Assembly (NCBI RefSeq): GCF_003207795.1
Contig: NZ_NIRT01000025.1
Coordinates: 1 to 43,818 of the forward strand
Source of the DNA: Komagataeibacter nataicola
Lineage (GTDB): Bacteria; Pseudomonadota; Alphaproteobacteria; Acetobacterales; Acetobacteraceae
Reading direction: 5' to 3'
DNA length: 43,818 bases
A model generated the notes under the pieces. It was not told the DNA's origin. It made no database searches and saw nothing but the letters and a program-made list of their open reading frames with translations. Below are positions 22,091-30,379 of the stretch, in pieces (position 1 is the stretch's first letter; each line of letters opens with the position of its first letter). A program made the translations under genes and the position numbers.

Positions 22091-24451
22091 ATGACGCCCT
22101 TTCGTCGCCTTGTATTCGCCATCCTGCCGCTCCTGTTTCTGTCGGCTCTTACCGTGTCCGCTGCAGCGCAGACGGTCGTCGCGACCGGTTCAGGGGATGC
22201 AGCCAGCAGCACGGGCTATAACGTGACATGGGACCTGCTTGATCCGGGCAGTGATTGGGCGGCGCAGGTCATCCGGTCCGTATTCCCGGTTTTCGGGCAG
22301 GATACGGGCGCGCCCAGCATCGGCAACGAGGCGACCGTCATAGGAACCATGATCGGGTGGTTCTCCGGGTTTGTCATGGCATTTGCGATGGCGGTCGTAA
22401 GCTATATCTACTTCATGAACATCCACCGGGGTGCAGAAACAGCGCAACTCCTTGGTAACAACCAGACCAGCATGTCGATTGTGCGGATCGGGATTGCGGC
22501 CATCCTGATGTGGCCGCTTCCGACAACCGGCTTCAATGCGGCGCAGGCCGTTGTCGTGCAGGGCTCGCTCTGGGGCATCGGTATGGCGAAGGTCGTCTAT
22601 GACAAGGCGAAGCAGGCGATCGGACCCGACGGCAAGGTCATCGCACAGCCCCTCATCCCCGGCACAAAGGGGATTGTGACCGGTCTTGTGAAAAATGAGT
22701 TCTGCCGGGCCATTATTAACATTGCTGCGAATAACACGAACCTGATTGAGGCCCCGACCGGGCAGACCGTCCTGTCCGTGACCGGCGGGAAGATGGGGAT
22801 CATCAACTATTCTTACAATATGGCAGCCGGCGCAGGAGACGGGACACCAGTTTGCGGGGCCGTAAGTCTGCAGGCGCCCAATACTGACGCGGTGAATCTG
22901 GCCGGTTTTCAGGTCGACCAGGCGGGTATGCAAAAACAGGTCCTTGATTCCGTGATCCTTGGCGACATTCGCAGCCAGGTTGCGCAGGTGGCCCAGAATT
23001 ACTGGCAGACGAAAACGACAGCGTCCCTGGCCCCACTCATGACCATCATCGTCAATGCCACCAACGATTATGCGTCGCGTCTCACGACGCAGGCGGCACA
23101 ACTGCGGTCCAAGCTTCAGGACACGGTCAACAATCAGACCCTCGCGCTTCACCAATGGGGGATTTCGACGAACGGAGATTCGGTCAACACCAGCAACCAG
23201 ATGGATACTCTCGGGTGGACCGGCGCAGGAGCCTACTATCTCGAATTTGCGCGCCTCAATGGCCAGACCCTGTCTCTCATGACCGCAACGCCAACCATCA
23301 CCACGCCATCCTATTCCGGCCTCGGAAACTATCTTGCCTCGGACATTGCGCCTCTTGTGCAGTCTGCGGACACCTTTATGGAGAACATTGACAGCATGGT
23401 TGCAACGCAGGATGGCGTGACCGCGCCAGGCGGGAATGCTGACCTGTACACAGGAGCGATACCGGGCGGAGACGGTGCGGGTGTGCTCGACCAGCTGTTC
23501 CGCGCCCTGCACCTGAATGATTACGCCCTGCAGATCGTGACCGGATTTATCGAGCCGTCCGGTACGAACGGCTACTGGACGGATCCGTTTGGCAATCTCA
23601 TGTCACTTGGCAACTGGATGATCACGACCGCCCTTCTCACCATGGGCACTGCGTCGGTTCTTTCTTCTACGGCCGGCACCGTCGGTATTGGCGTGCTGTC
23701 GCTTCTGAGCGGAAATCCTGAAGGTGCCGTTGCGGCAGGGGCCGGGCACGCACTGATGCACTTTTTTGGCGCGCCGATTATCGGCGGCTGTTTCGCCATG
23801 CTTATGCCAGGCCTCACCATCGCCTATGTCATCCCGATGATCCCGTTTGTCATGTGGATGTTTGCCGTGGCTGGATGGTTCATCATGGTCTGTGAGTCCG
23901 TGATTGCAGCGCCTCTGTGGATGCTCGCGCATATGACCATGAACGGGGAGGGGCTGCACGGTCATGCAAAACAGGGTTATGCCCTTCTGTTCAATGTCAT
24001 CTTCCGGCCGGTGCTGATGCTGTTCGGACTTTTCCTTGGATATTTTATATTTGATTCAGTGTCGTGGCTGATCCACATGTGTTTCGGCATTGCGGCCGGA
24101 CTGGTGCTGTCAAACGGCTGGATTGTGAGCAACTTCCTCGGCATGATTGTTCTGGTCAGCCTGTTTGTCATGATTCATGTCACTTTGGCGTTCATTTCAT
24201 TCAGGATGATCTCGATCCTACCCCAGCGGGTTCCCGCCATGATCGGATTTGGTGACGTGGACCGGGTCGACATCGACCAGTTCAGCCGGGACGCCGCCGT
24301 TGTCGGTATGGCGGGCACGTTGCTCTCGATTCAGCAGTCGCTCGGTGGGAGCGATCGAACTGCGACCCAGCCTATGGATGATAAAAATAGTAAGCAAATA
24401 TATACGGGTGCAAATAAAGCTGTAGATACGACAATGAAAAAGATCCTATAG
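22091..24451 (+). CDS. dotA: DotA-like (TraY-like) polytopic membrane protein
   Basis: DotA is a polytopic inner-membrane protein of type IVB systems that in Legionella is also released as rings. The 786-residue product is nearer TraY of IncI plasmids (about 745) than Legionella DotA (1048). It has a signal peptide (LVFAILPLLFLSALTVSAAA), spans near residues 80-110 (IGWFSGFVMAFAMAVVSYIY) and 130-150, a large periplasmic part to about residue 490, then a bundle of spans including PGLTIAYVIPMIPFVMWMFA, LMLFGLFLGYFIFDS and LGMIVLVSLFVMIHV. The DotA-typical block WFIMVCESVIAAPLWMLAHM is present. GGAGG lies before the ATG. It is separated from the other dot genes by two regulators, as dotA is from icm genes in other hosts. 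Confidence 0.85.
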   Translation: MTPFRRLVFAILPLLFLSALTVSAAAQTVVATGSGDAASSTGYNVTWDLLDPGSDWAAQVIRSVFPVFGQDTGAPSIGNEATVIGTMIGWFSGFVMAFAMAVVSYIYFMNIHRGAETAQLLGNNQTSMSIVRIGIAAILMWPLPTTGFNAAQAVVVQGSLWGIGMAKVVYDKAKQAIGPDGKVIAQPLIPGTKGIVTGLVKNEFCRAIINIAANNTNLIEAPTGQTVLSVTGGKMGIINYSYNMAAGAGDGTPVCGAVSLQAPNTDAVNLAGFQVDQAGMQKQVLDSVILGDIRSQVAQVAQNYWQTKTTASLAPLMTIIVNATNDYASRLTTQAAQLRSKLQDTVNNQTLALHQWGISTNGDSVNTSNQMDTLGWTGAGAYYLEFARLNGQTLSLMTATPTITTPSYSGLGNYLASDIAPLVQSADTFMENIDSMVATQDGVTAPGGNADLYTGAIPGGDGAGVLDQLFRALHLNDYALQIVTGFIEPSGTNGYWTDPFGNLMSLGNWMITTALLTMGTASVLSSTAGTVGIGVLSLLSGNPEGAVAAGAGHALMHFFGAPIIGGCFAMLMPGLTIAYVIPMIPFVMWMFAVAGWFIMVCESVIAAPLWMLAHMTMNGEGLHGHAKQGYALLFNVIFRPVLMLFGLFLGYFIFDSVSWLIHMCFGIAAGLVLSNGWIVSNFLGMIVLVSLFVMIHVTLAFISFRMISILPQRVPAMIGFGDVDRVDIDQFSRDAAVVGMAGTLLSIQQSLGGSDRTATQPMDDKNSKQIYTGANKAVDTTMKKIL

Positions 24452-24475
24452 TGCGTTACACTTGGAGGGCATGAA

Positions 24476-24973
24476 ATGTTTGGTGGCAACGGGTTGAGTG
24501 GGCCGGCAGGCTTCATACTCGGACGCATGTCGTGTCAGTATAGCGAGAGCTTGCAACGCAATATCCGACAGGCCCTTCATGGTGCTGCTCCGCCGCATTT
24601 TAACGAACTCGAAGAGCAGGTTCGGTTAATCAGTCGCTTGACCGAGGCACTTAATCTGGCAAATGCTCACTCCGATAAACTCGAAAGCCAGTTGGAAGAC
24701 TGGAAAGACTACGCTCATGGCCTGGAATCCCAGATCAGAGAACTGAAAGACCATTTTTGTCGGACGAGTGCTCATGCTGAGCAGCTTGCCAACGATCTCA
24801 AAATATCAAGGGAACAGGAAAAAGACCGGGCGCAAGAACTTGAGGCAATCCGTGTCAATTACCGCCGACTCAGCGATGACCATGTCACACTGACAACCAA
24901 GGCCGAGAACATGGAACGACGGATTTGGGGCTATCTTTCCATGGAAAATGAATGGAGAAAGCGGCAGTCCTAG
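24476..24973 (+). CDS. Coiled-coil protein after dotA, unknown
   Basis: The 165-residue product is almost entirely a predicted coiled coil: ELEEQVRLISRLTEALNLAN, then SQIRELKDHFCRTSAHAEQL and DRAQELEAIRVNYRRLSDDH. There is no signal peptide, although the first 15 residues are Gly-rich. GGAGGG lies 8 bases before the ATG. It is 24 bases after dotA and probably co-transcribed. A structural or tethering role is possible; no family is recognised. Confidence 0.6.
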   Translation: MFGGNGLSGPAGFILGRMSCQYSESLQRNIRQALHGAAPPHFNELEEQVRLISRLTEALNLANAHSDKLESQLEDWKDYAHGLESQIRELKDHFCRTSAHAEQLANDLKISREQEKDRAQELEAIRVNYRRLSDDHVTLTTKAENMERRIWGYLSMENEWRKRQS

Positions 24974-24993
24974 TCGCAAGATACTTGGTCAGG

Positions 24994-25019
24994 ATGGTCT
25001 CCTCTAAGCGGGAGACCAT
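24994..25019 (+). promoter_or_regulatory. Hairpin covering the ribosome site of the small lipoprotein gene
   Basis: ATGGTCTCC (24994-25002) and its perfect reverse complement GGAGACCAT (25011-25019) flank an 8-base loop. The 3' arm contains the only plausible ribosome binding site (GGGAG, 25010-25014) of the lipoprotein gene starting at the GTG at 25022. Folding would hide the site, so translation may depend on opening of the hairpin. There is no T-run after it, so a terminator is less likely. Confidence 0.5.
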
Positions 25020-25021
25020 TC

Positions 25022-25327
25022 GTGAAACATCTCATTCTACCTCTTGTCCTCTCCCCCTGGCTTGCGGCATGCAGCGCTGGCAACGTGTCGTCTGCTGCCC
25101 ATGTGCATGGCCCAAAGGCTCCGCCGACCAGGCATGCGCGTTATGATCCGCACGCTGCCTACGGATCGACACGTGTAATCTGGACACCCCCTACGTGCGA
25201 TCGCGCCGGTACGATCGTCCGGCCTGATGATCCACGGGTGATGCAGGGGCGCGAGGATTATGAACACGCCTCTTGGGCAACAGGCGCTCAGGGCGGCGAC
25301 AAGAACGCGCCTCCCGGGACGTTCTGA
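25022..25327 (+). CDS. Small predicted lipoprotein
   Basis: The 101-residue product starts at a GTG (25022). It has a short signal peptide (MKHLILPLVLSPWLAACS) with lipobox LAAC, so Cys17 should carry lipid. The mature part is small, polar and His-rich near its start (HVHGPKAPPTRHARYDPHAA). A run RAGTIVRPDDPRVMQGREDY follows, and the protein ends in Pro-Pro-Gly-Thr-Phe. No family is recognised. Small lipoproteins next to type IVB genes include DotD and DotK, but this protein is not similar to them. The frame is last in the plus-strand cluster. Confidence 0.6.
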   Translation: MKHLILPLVLSPWLAACSAGNVSSAAHVHGPKAPPTRHARYDPHAAYGSTRVIWTPPTCDRAGTIVRPDDPRVMQGREDYEHASWATGAQGGDKNAPPGTF

Positions 25328-25378
25328 GTGCTCCGCCGATCCTATCTATTCACCAGCGCAATGCAGATGGACTTGCGC

Positions 25379-25915
25379 TTACGGCTTGCGGGGAATGAGG
25401 CTGTCGGCGGTCGCGACAAATTGGCGGGCGGAACACAGGCGGCGTTCGCGGATCTGCCAGTTGAGCCACGCGTTCTGAAACGCCACGAGTGCCAGAAATG
25501 TCCAGAAGGGTGCGAACTCCAGCGCAGCAAGGAGTTGGGTGCCCTTCCAGTGGGAAAGGAGCATCTCTCCGGCCCAGCCAAGAATCAGACCTACAGCGAG
25601 CATACTGGCAGCAAGCGCCCGCCTGTATGTCTCATGCTGTCTCCGATCGAGTAAGATCGCCACAACGCGGGGTTCGACGCCATATTCGGCAGCGATCGCG
25701 GCGATATCAATAGGGGTACCGTCTGGCGCCCGCGGGCCCTGCATACTGGCTTTAGGCTTCAGTAATGCCTTCCCGAGGGCTTCAATCAGCGCGGCGTTCC
25801 TCGTCACATCGGACCAGGCGACCAATGTACGTGGGTCGCCAATCATCAGGCGGGCCACTTTGCGCGTTTTTGCAAAAAAACGCCGCGGGCCGGTCTGGTC
25901 CTGTCGTGTCTTCAT
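25379..25915 (-). CDS. icmV: IcmV-like membrane protein
   Basis: Legionella IcmV is a small inner-membrane protein of the Dot/Icm system encoded next to dotA. The 178-residue product has the same layout. A basic cytoplasmic start contains RRFFAKTRKVARLMIGDPRT. A soluble segment ending in a Val-Glu-Pro-Arg helix follows. Two spans follow, around LAASMLAVGLILGWAGEML and FAPFWTFLALVAFQNAW. The end is WQIRERRLCSARQFV, matching the Trp/Tyr-Phe-Gln-Ile-Lys-Glu-Arg-Lys-Leu-Gly motif of IcmV. It overlaps the DsbG-like gene as ATGA (25912-25915), so the two form a unit convergent to the dotA cluster. The call rests on topology, the terminal motif and the location. Confidence 0.6.
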   Translation of the reverse strand: MKTRQDQTGPRRFFAKTRKVARLMIGDPRTLVAWSDVTRNAALIEALGKALLKPKASMQGPRAPDGTPIDIAAIAAEYGVEPRVVAILLDRRQHETYRRALAASMLAVGLILGWAGEMLLSHWKGTQLLAALEFAPFWTFLALVAFQNAWLNWQIRERRLCSARQFVATADSLIPRKP

Positions 25916-26916
25916 TGCGAGACCGAGGTGAGAAACGTGATGACATCCGTGGGAACGCCGTCGAGCCGGCCGATCCTGCCATTGCGGTGCATCCAGACGA
26001 AGGTTGGGGTCCCTGTGAGCCCTATCTGCCGTGCAATCCCGGTATTGCGGGCAAGCTTCTCCCCACTATCCGGTTCAGGTACAGTCAATCTCGGGTTTAG
26101 ACGACCGTTGACCCACGCTTGTGCCATCTCGTTTGCCGGAAGCGACAGCATGGCTCTCGCATTGACGGTACTGGCGCCATTATCCTCGTAATCAAGCAAT
26201 GACAGCGGGACTATTTTCAGGCGAACTTTCCCCGCATCGATTGCGGGCTGAAGGATATGCATTGCCTTCATCGAGTAGATACATTGCGGGTCTATGAACA
26301 TGATGACTTCCGGGGCTGAAGGTGTCCCTATAAGGCCTCCCGAGAGACCCAGAAGCCCGGACTGTTCGTTAGTGTCGGATGAAGGGCCAGAGATACTGAT
26401 TTCTGGGACGGCTCCGGGAATGTCCCTGATCTGGTCTTTCGTGATGTCCTGTCCAGTGGCGCCCCACATGCGGGCCGCGACTGCTGCCTTGCCATCCGGG
26501 GTCGCATAGACGACCTGAAAACGGTTATCCGCCCGAACAAACATTCCCCTGATGCCTTCGACCGGCGTGAGATCGTGGGCGCGCGATCCGGCCAGGGAAC
26601 GTAGGGTGTCGTATGGTACCGGAACCAGCGTGCCGCTAAGCACGATTGCATGGCTTTCCGGAGCGAAAAAGACGAGGAGTTCGTTCCGGGTATGGGCGAT
26701 GCCAGCTTCGAAGCCGTGGAGATCGGGCAGTTTTTCGATGTTGGCCCCTGCTATCCCAAGGTGGGCGACTGCATCAGTCCTACCTTTATTATCATGTTCC
26801 AGGGGCGGCCCTATGGTGTTGCTCCTGGACACAATCGGAGTGGACACAGAGCATTGCTGTCCTCGCGCTGGCGCGTGTATGAGCAGGAGAAATGGCAACA
26901 CGTAGAAACTGCGCAT
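25912..26916 (-). CDS. DsbG/DsbC-like periplasmic thioredoxin-fold protein with a CIYS site
   Basis: The 334-residue product has a signal peptide (MRSFYVLPFLLLIHAPARGQ), an N-terminal dimerisation-like region (IEKLPDLHGFEAGIAHT, AIVLSGTLVP), and a C-terminal thioredoxin-like domain from about residue 200. The active site reads MFIDPQCIYSMKAM with Cys212 and Ser215. Usual DsbC/G enzymes have Cys-x-x-Cys, so the second cysteine is replaced by serine. The cis-proline loop is intact (TGTPTFVW). A monothiol enzyme could reduce or protect mixed disulfides but would not easily oxidise substrates. It is coupled to icmV and probably serves cysteine-containing secreted proteins of the transfer system, such as the one at 18875-19462. 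Confidence 0.75.
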   Translation of the reverse strand: MRSFYVLPFLLLIHAPARGQQCSVSTPIVSRSNTIGPPLEHDNKGRTDAVAHLGIAGANIEKLPDLHGFEAGIAHTRNELLVFFAPESHAIVLSGTLVPVPYDTLRSLAGSRAHDLTPVEGIRGMFVRADNRFQVVYATPDGKAAVAARMWGATGQDITKDQIRDIPGAVPEISISGPSSDTNEQSGLLGLSGGLIGTPSAPEVIMFIDPQCIYSMKAMHILQPAIDAGKVRLKIVPLSLLDYEDNGASTVNARAMLSLPANEMAQAWVNGRLNPRLTVPEPDSGEKLARNTGIARQIGLTGTPTFVWMHRNGRIGRLDGVPTDVITFLTSVSQ

Positions 26917-26979
26917 GGCGGACTCCGGACAATACCTATGTCCCGTACGCCCTGATCATGCGACTGCGATTAAAAAAAA

Positions 26980-27369
26980 TCATTCCTTTTCGTTCCCCCT
27001 TTCTCGAGACAGGGGATTTTCAAAAGGGGGGGTGATCGGGGAGAGAATAAACGTCTCTCCTGCTTCGCTTCCTAATTCGTCGACCGACATCTCACTTATC
27101 ATTTTTACAAGAATATCAACGCGGAGTTGCAAATAATGGGAATTCGGATGGTCGTCTTTCAACTGACGGCCTTTTTCGTGGCAAAGCACCAGAATGGGGT
27201 GCAATGATCTTGCCTGCTCACGCCTGGCAGTTGATGTTTTCGCTGGAGAAGCAATGTATTCAATATTGCATCTCAGCGCTAAAATCGCCTGAACCAGCGT
27301 CAGACATAGCTGTCCGGATTGTTCGTCATCGATAAGCTCGAAACGCGAGCGAAGTTCATCAAACTTCAT
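26980..27369 (-). CDS. Small soluble hypothetical protein
   Basis: The start is set at the ATG at 27369, with GAGG 6 bases upstream, giving 129 residues; a longer frame to 27408 is open. The protein is helical and soluble (KFDELRSRFELIDDEQSGQL, QLRVDILVKMISEMSVDELG), with no signal peptide or known motif. It lies 63 bases upstream of the DsbG-like gene on the same strand and may share its promoter. I do not recognise a family. Confidence 0.45.
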   Translation of the reverse strand: MKFDELRSRFELIDDEQSGQLCLTLVQAILALRCNIEYIASPAKTSTARREQARSLHPILVLCHEKGRQLKDDHPNSHYLQLRVDILVKMISEMSVDELGSEAGETFILSPITPPFENPLSRERGNEKE

Positions 27370-27910
27370 GTCATCCTCACACGGATCAAGACGAACACAC
27401 TGAAGCAACGCAGTGCACGGTTGCCATGTTTCTTACGGAGCGCTGGAGCGGCATAACCCGATATACTTTGCTATTATTCACGATTTTCGTCGTGATTTAA
27501 TCTGGTCACCTAGCTACACGGAATCATGATCAGGCTGCCCAATCTACACGATTCCGTCTTGTTGTAACGTATATCTCATTATTGTTACCGAGTGTTTCAT
27601 AGATATTCTGCGGGCAACGTATGTTCGAAACATGCGGAGCTATTGCTGGGTGATCGAAGGGCAGTCATGCCTGGATGGCAAGAAAAAGCGTCTTCTACGT
27701 CATCTTGCGATCGGTCGTGGCTTGAAGCAACCACCAACATGCTGGATGACTGACGTATCGGAAGACATCCGCATCGTACCATCCGACCCATAGATCGCAG
27801 GAAATGATCCATGCATGCTCCAAGCGAAGTTGCAAAAGGCTGAAAGAAGTTCAGAATATCTGTACTTGGATAATAGATCATGTTAGCATCATGCGATGCG
27901 CAGGACCAAT
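27370..27910. other. 540-base gap without a supported gene
   Basis: No intact gene is supported between the hypothetical protein and the WGR gene. A minus-strand frame at 27597-27977 is open but overlaps the WGR gene and has no recognisable domain. The stretch at about 27440-27600 is AT-rich and probably holds promoters for one or both flanking genes. Confidence 0.4.
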
Positions 27911-28210
27911 ATGACATCCAGAAGATCAACGAGCGCCGTTCCCCCAGAGAAAACAATACAGCTTGGACTGTTCCCACTATCGGTCCAGTTGCGCCGTATT
28001 CAACCCAGTTTCAATGAGTGGCGGTATTACGGACTGTCAGTTCAGCCCGACCTGTTCGGTGGTGCCGCGCTTGTTCGTAACTGGGGCAGGATCGGGACAG
28101 CTGGCACCCAGCGCGTGGATCTCTATCCGGATGAAGGCGCCGCGGTGAATGCCCTGACCGCGATGATCCGTTATCGCCTGAAACGCGGCTATATCGTTAC
28201 ACAGCCATGA
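27911..28210 (+). CDS. WGR-domain protein
   Basis: From the ATG at 27911 (AGGA 6 bases upstream; an in-frame ATG at 27896 is possible) the product has 99 residues and is nearly all WGR domain: LRRIQPSFNEWRYYGLSVQP, then LVRNWGRIGTAGTQRVDLYP and EGAAVNALTAMIRYRLKRGY. The hallmark Trp-Gly-Arg is present (NWGRIG). WGR domains occur in PARP enzymes and in small stand-alone bacterial proteins often found on plasmids, where they probably bind nucleic acid. The gene stands alone. Confidence 0.8.
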   Translation: MTSRRSTSAVPPEKTIQLGLFPLSVQLRRIQPSFNEWRYYGLSVQPDLFGGAALVRNWGRIGTAGTQRVDLYPDEGAAVNALTAMIRYRLKRGYIVTQP

Positions 28211-28594
28211 CTGGCTGCATTACCTGCAGGGGTAACCCGGTGTGATCATCGGACAGGTGATAGAGATAAATACTGTATCCGCTCACCACGTCATGGAAAA
28301 TTCGTGTGTGGATATATTCGGACTAAAAAACTTATCATCGACATTGGGGTGAGCCGTAGTTTTCGTGAAAGGCCCGCTGCATAAGCCAGTTTACGCCGTC
28401 TGATAGCGTAATCAGGGGCAGGCTCCGCCGCATACAATTTGCGTAAAACTTGATGTTCATGGTGCAATGTGATCGATGTAGGCAACGTGCCGCAATATAT
28501 AATTCAGCTTTCGATACGCCATATTTTGCCGATTGCATAAAGACTTACACTCCGGCAATGTTATTCGGTAAAAATATAGCGGAGAGGCTTTATC
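28211..28594. other. 384-base gap, no supported gene
   Basis: Nothing convincing is coded here on either strand; short minus-strand frames of about 65 codons overlap each other and have no recognisable domain. The last 100 bases before the MucR-like gene are AT-rich and end in a good ribosome site (GGAGAGG), so the promoter of that gene is probably here. Confidence 0.35.
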
Positions 28595-29263
28595 ATGGAC
28601 CAATCAGACGACCTATCCCCGGCAATTGTAATTGCCATGAGCGACATCGTGGCAGCGCATCTCGGCAATACCAATACCTCTCTGCCGACAGAACATGTCC
28701 CGGCGTTTATCCGCGATGTCTACGCTGCTATCCGCGAAACAACACCGGCCACAGAGAAAAATAGCAGCATCCCTGCCCAGCAGCCTGCAGTTCCAGTCGG
28801 GCAGTCGGTATTTCCTGACTACATCGTCTGTCTGGAAGATGGCAAAAAACTCAAAATGCTCAAGCGTCACCTGCAGACAAGGTACGGAATGACGCCAACG
28901 CAATACCGAGAGAAGTGGCAACTTCCTATGGATTATCCCATGGTTGCTCCGGAGTATGCCAAAATGCGGGCGACTCTGGCGCGAGACGCGGGCCTTGGAC
29001 GTAAGGTTTTGGTGCCCCAGACCGCTCCCGTGGACGAAGCAACCGCAGCACCTTCTGTCGATAGTGCGACGAAAGAAGTGTTGGTCGACACTGCTGAGGC
29101 TGTATTACCCCCCAAAAAAACGATTTCGAAGCGATCCAGGTCGTCGGCAACTGAAACCGGATCTTCCGCGGCATCGCCAAAGAAAACGCCGGGTTCCAAG
29201 ACTTCAGCGAGACCGCGTGCGGTACGGAAGACCGGCACGAAAGCAAAAGGGGCCAAGGTCTGA
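28595..29263 (+). CDS. MucR/Ros-family transcriptional regulator
   Basis: The 222-residue product contains the MucR/Ros zinc-finger-type core. The N-terminal helix set (LSPAIVIAMSDIVAAHLGNT) is followed by VFPDYIVCLEDGKKLKMLKR then HLQTRYGMTPTQYREKWQLP, DYPMVAPEYAKMRATLARDA and GLGRK. This is the standard alphaproteobacterial MucR fold, which binds AT-rich DNA and often silences acquired genes. As in many MucR proteins only one of the two usual finger cysteines is evident. The roughly 75-residue C-terminal tail is basic and Ser/Ala/Lys-rich (KKTISKRSRSSATETGSSAA), longer than usual. GGAGAGG precedes the ATG. Confidence 0.85.
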   Translation: MDQSDDLSPAIVIAMSDIVAAHLGNTNTSLPTEHVPAFIRDVYAAIRETTPATEKNSSIPAQQPAVPVGQSVFPDYIVCLEDGKKLKMLKRHLQTRYGMTPTQYREKWQLPMDYPMVAPEYAKMRATLARDAGLGRKVLVPQTAPVDEATAAPSVDSATKEVLVDTAEAVLPPKKTISKRSRSSATETGSSAASPKKTPGSKTSARPRAVRKTGTKAKGAKV

Positions 29264-29332
29264 CTGATCAGCCCGGCCTATCCGGCTTTGTCATAAGGCA
29301 GCCAGGCATCACCCGAACGTCAGGATGATCAG

Positions 29333-29484
29333 ATGGTGAATGTTCATGAGGAAGATGTTCGAGTTATCATTGCGCCAGTTCGCGCCACACTGCTCAAACT
29401 GGAAGATCTCGTCGCCGGGATTACCGATCTGAACGGGCATGATGAAATTGACTTTGGACAGTCTGTAGGTGACGAAAGCTGGTG
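29333..29484 (+). pseudogene. PemI/MazE-like antitoxin remnant (C-terminal half)
   Basis: The 50-codon frame from the ATG at 29333 starts MVNVHEEDVRVIIAPVRATL and continues LKLEDLVAGITDLNGHDEID and FGQSVGDESW, the toxin-binding C-terminal half of PemI/MazE antitoxins. The SpoVT/AbrB DNA-binding half is absent; the frame is closed upstream by a stop at 29294-29296. The stop at 29482-29484 overlaps the toxin GTG (GTGA), the usual coupling. It looks like a decayed pair. Confidence 0.65.
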
Positions 29485-29887
29485 AACACCAAATCGCAGG
29501 TCACGTGGGTTCCGGACTGCGGCGACATTGTCTGGTTGGAATTTGATCCCTCAGCCGGGGCGGAAACGGGCTGTGCATCGGCCTGCGGTGCTTCTCAGCC
29601 CTGCAAGTTATAATGCCAAAGCGGGGATGACGCTTTGCTGCCCCATGACCACTAAAATCAAAGGCTATCCGTTTGAAGTAGCCGTAGTAGTAAAACCCGC
29701 CAGTGTGGTCCTCTCTGATCAGGTGAGAAGTCTGGACTGGCGGATGCGGAACGCGAAGCTCAAAGGAAAGGTCTCGGCAAAGGAAATTGAGGCAGTTCGT
29801 CAGCATGCCAGATTACTGGCTGGCCGAGGAAAACAGGGAAGCCCGAACATTTCTATGTATTCAAACATGTCCTGCCGGACTTCTTAA
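29481..29887 (+). pseudogene. PemK/MazF-like toxin, frameshifted
   Basis: PemK/MazF toxins are endoribonucleases. From the GTG at 29481 the frame reads VTWVPDCGDIVWLEFDPSAG and then loses register. The next frame continues with the rest of the family: AVHRPAVLLSPASYNAKAGM, TLCCPMTTKIKGYPFEV, VVLSDQVRSLDWRMRNAKLK and a final helix. The shift lies at about 29545-29575, in the loop that normally reads Gly-x-Glu-Gln-x-Gly-x-Arg-Pro. One indel would restore it, so this is a recently broken toxin or a sequencing error. Confidence 0.7.
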
Positions 29888-30379
29888 TATGTGTTGTAGG
29901 TTCGACGCTCCATGCGCTTGTCTGATGAGCGATCAACCACGTTCTACGCCGACATACAGGGCAACGTTGGCCTCTGCGCCAGAAAACGGAAACATGAGAT
30001 GTGCAGCACAGCCGAACAGGGTCACGTTCGGTTGCGGCTGCCAGCACATTCCTGGCGGTAGGTTGCTATACGTTAGCAATGGCACCGGGCTGTGGTCGGG
30101 TTTTGTAATCTAATTGGGCAGGGGTGTGAAATCACCTGTTTCAGTCTGGGTGCGGGGTGAGTCTGGAGCCTTATCCTGACGCCGATGAGCGTTCAAAACG
30201 CCGGGTACCGGCTAGACGAGCCATCAGCCCGCATATGAGTGCGGCTGCACAACGCGGGCCTATGTATGATACCGGTGATCGGGTTGAAAAAGGCAGAGCT
30301 GGGTACCGAGGGCACGACAGCATCATGTCCGTCCGTAGCAAGGAACTTTAACAGATGCTCAAATCCGAGATACGAGCCT
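29888..30379. other. Gap between the toxin remnant and the IS5-type remnant
   Basis: No intact gene is visible. Short overlapping frames exist on both strands but none carries a known domain. The missing N-terminal part of the IS5-type transposase would be expected at the end of this stretch but could not be found in any frame, so the element was probably deleted on its left. Confidence 0.4.

Noticed and set aside
22190-23512. Minus-strand open frame of 440 codons
   Set aside because: It is antisense to dotA, has no signal or domain and is a shadow of codon bias.
27597-27977. 126-codon minus-strand frame
   Set aside because: It has no recognisable domain or good ribosome site and overlaps the WGR gene.
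29332-29484. Antitoxin remnant as a complete small gene
   Set aside because: The family needs an N-terminal DNA-binding half, and an in-frame stop at 29294-29296 closes the frame upstream, so it is reported as a remnant.
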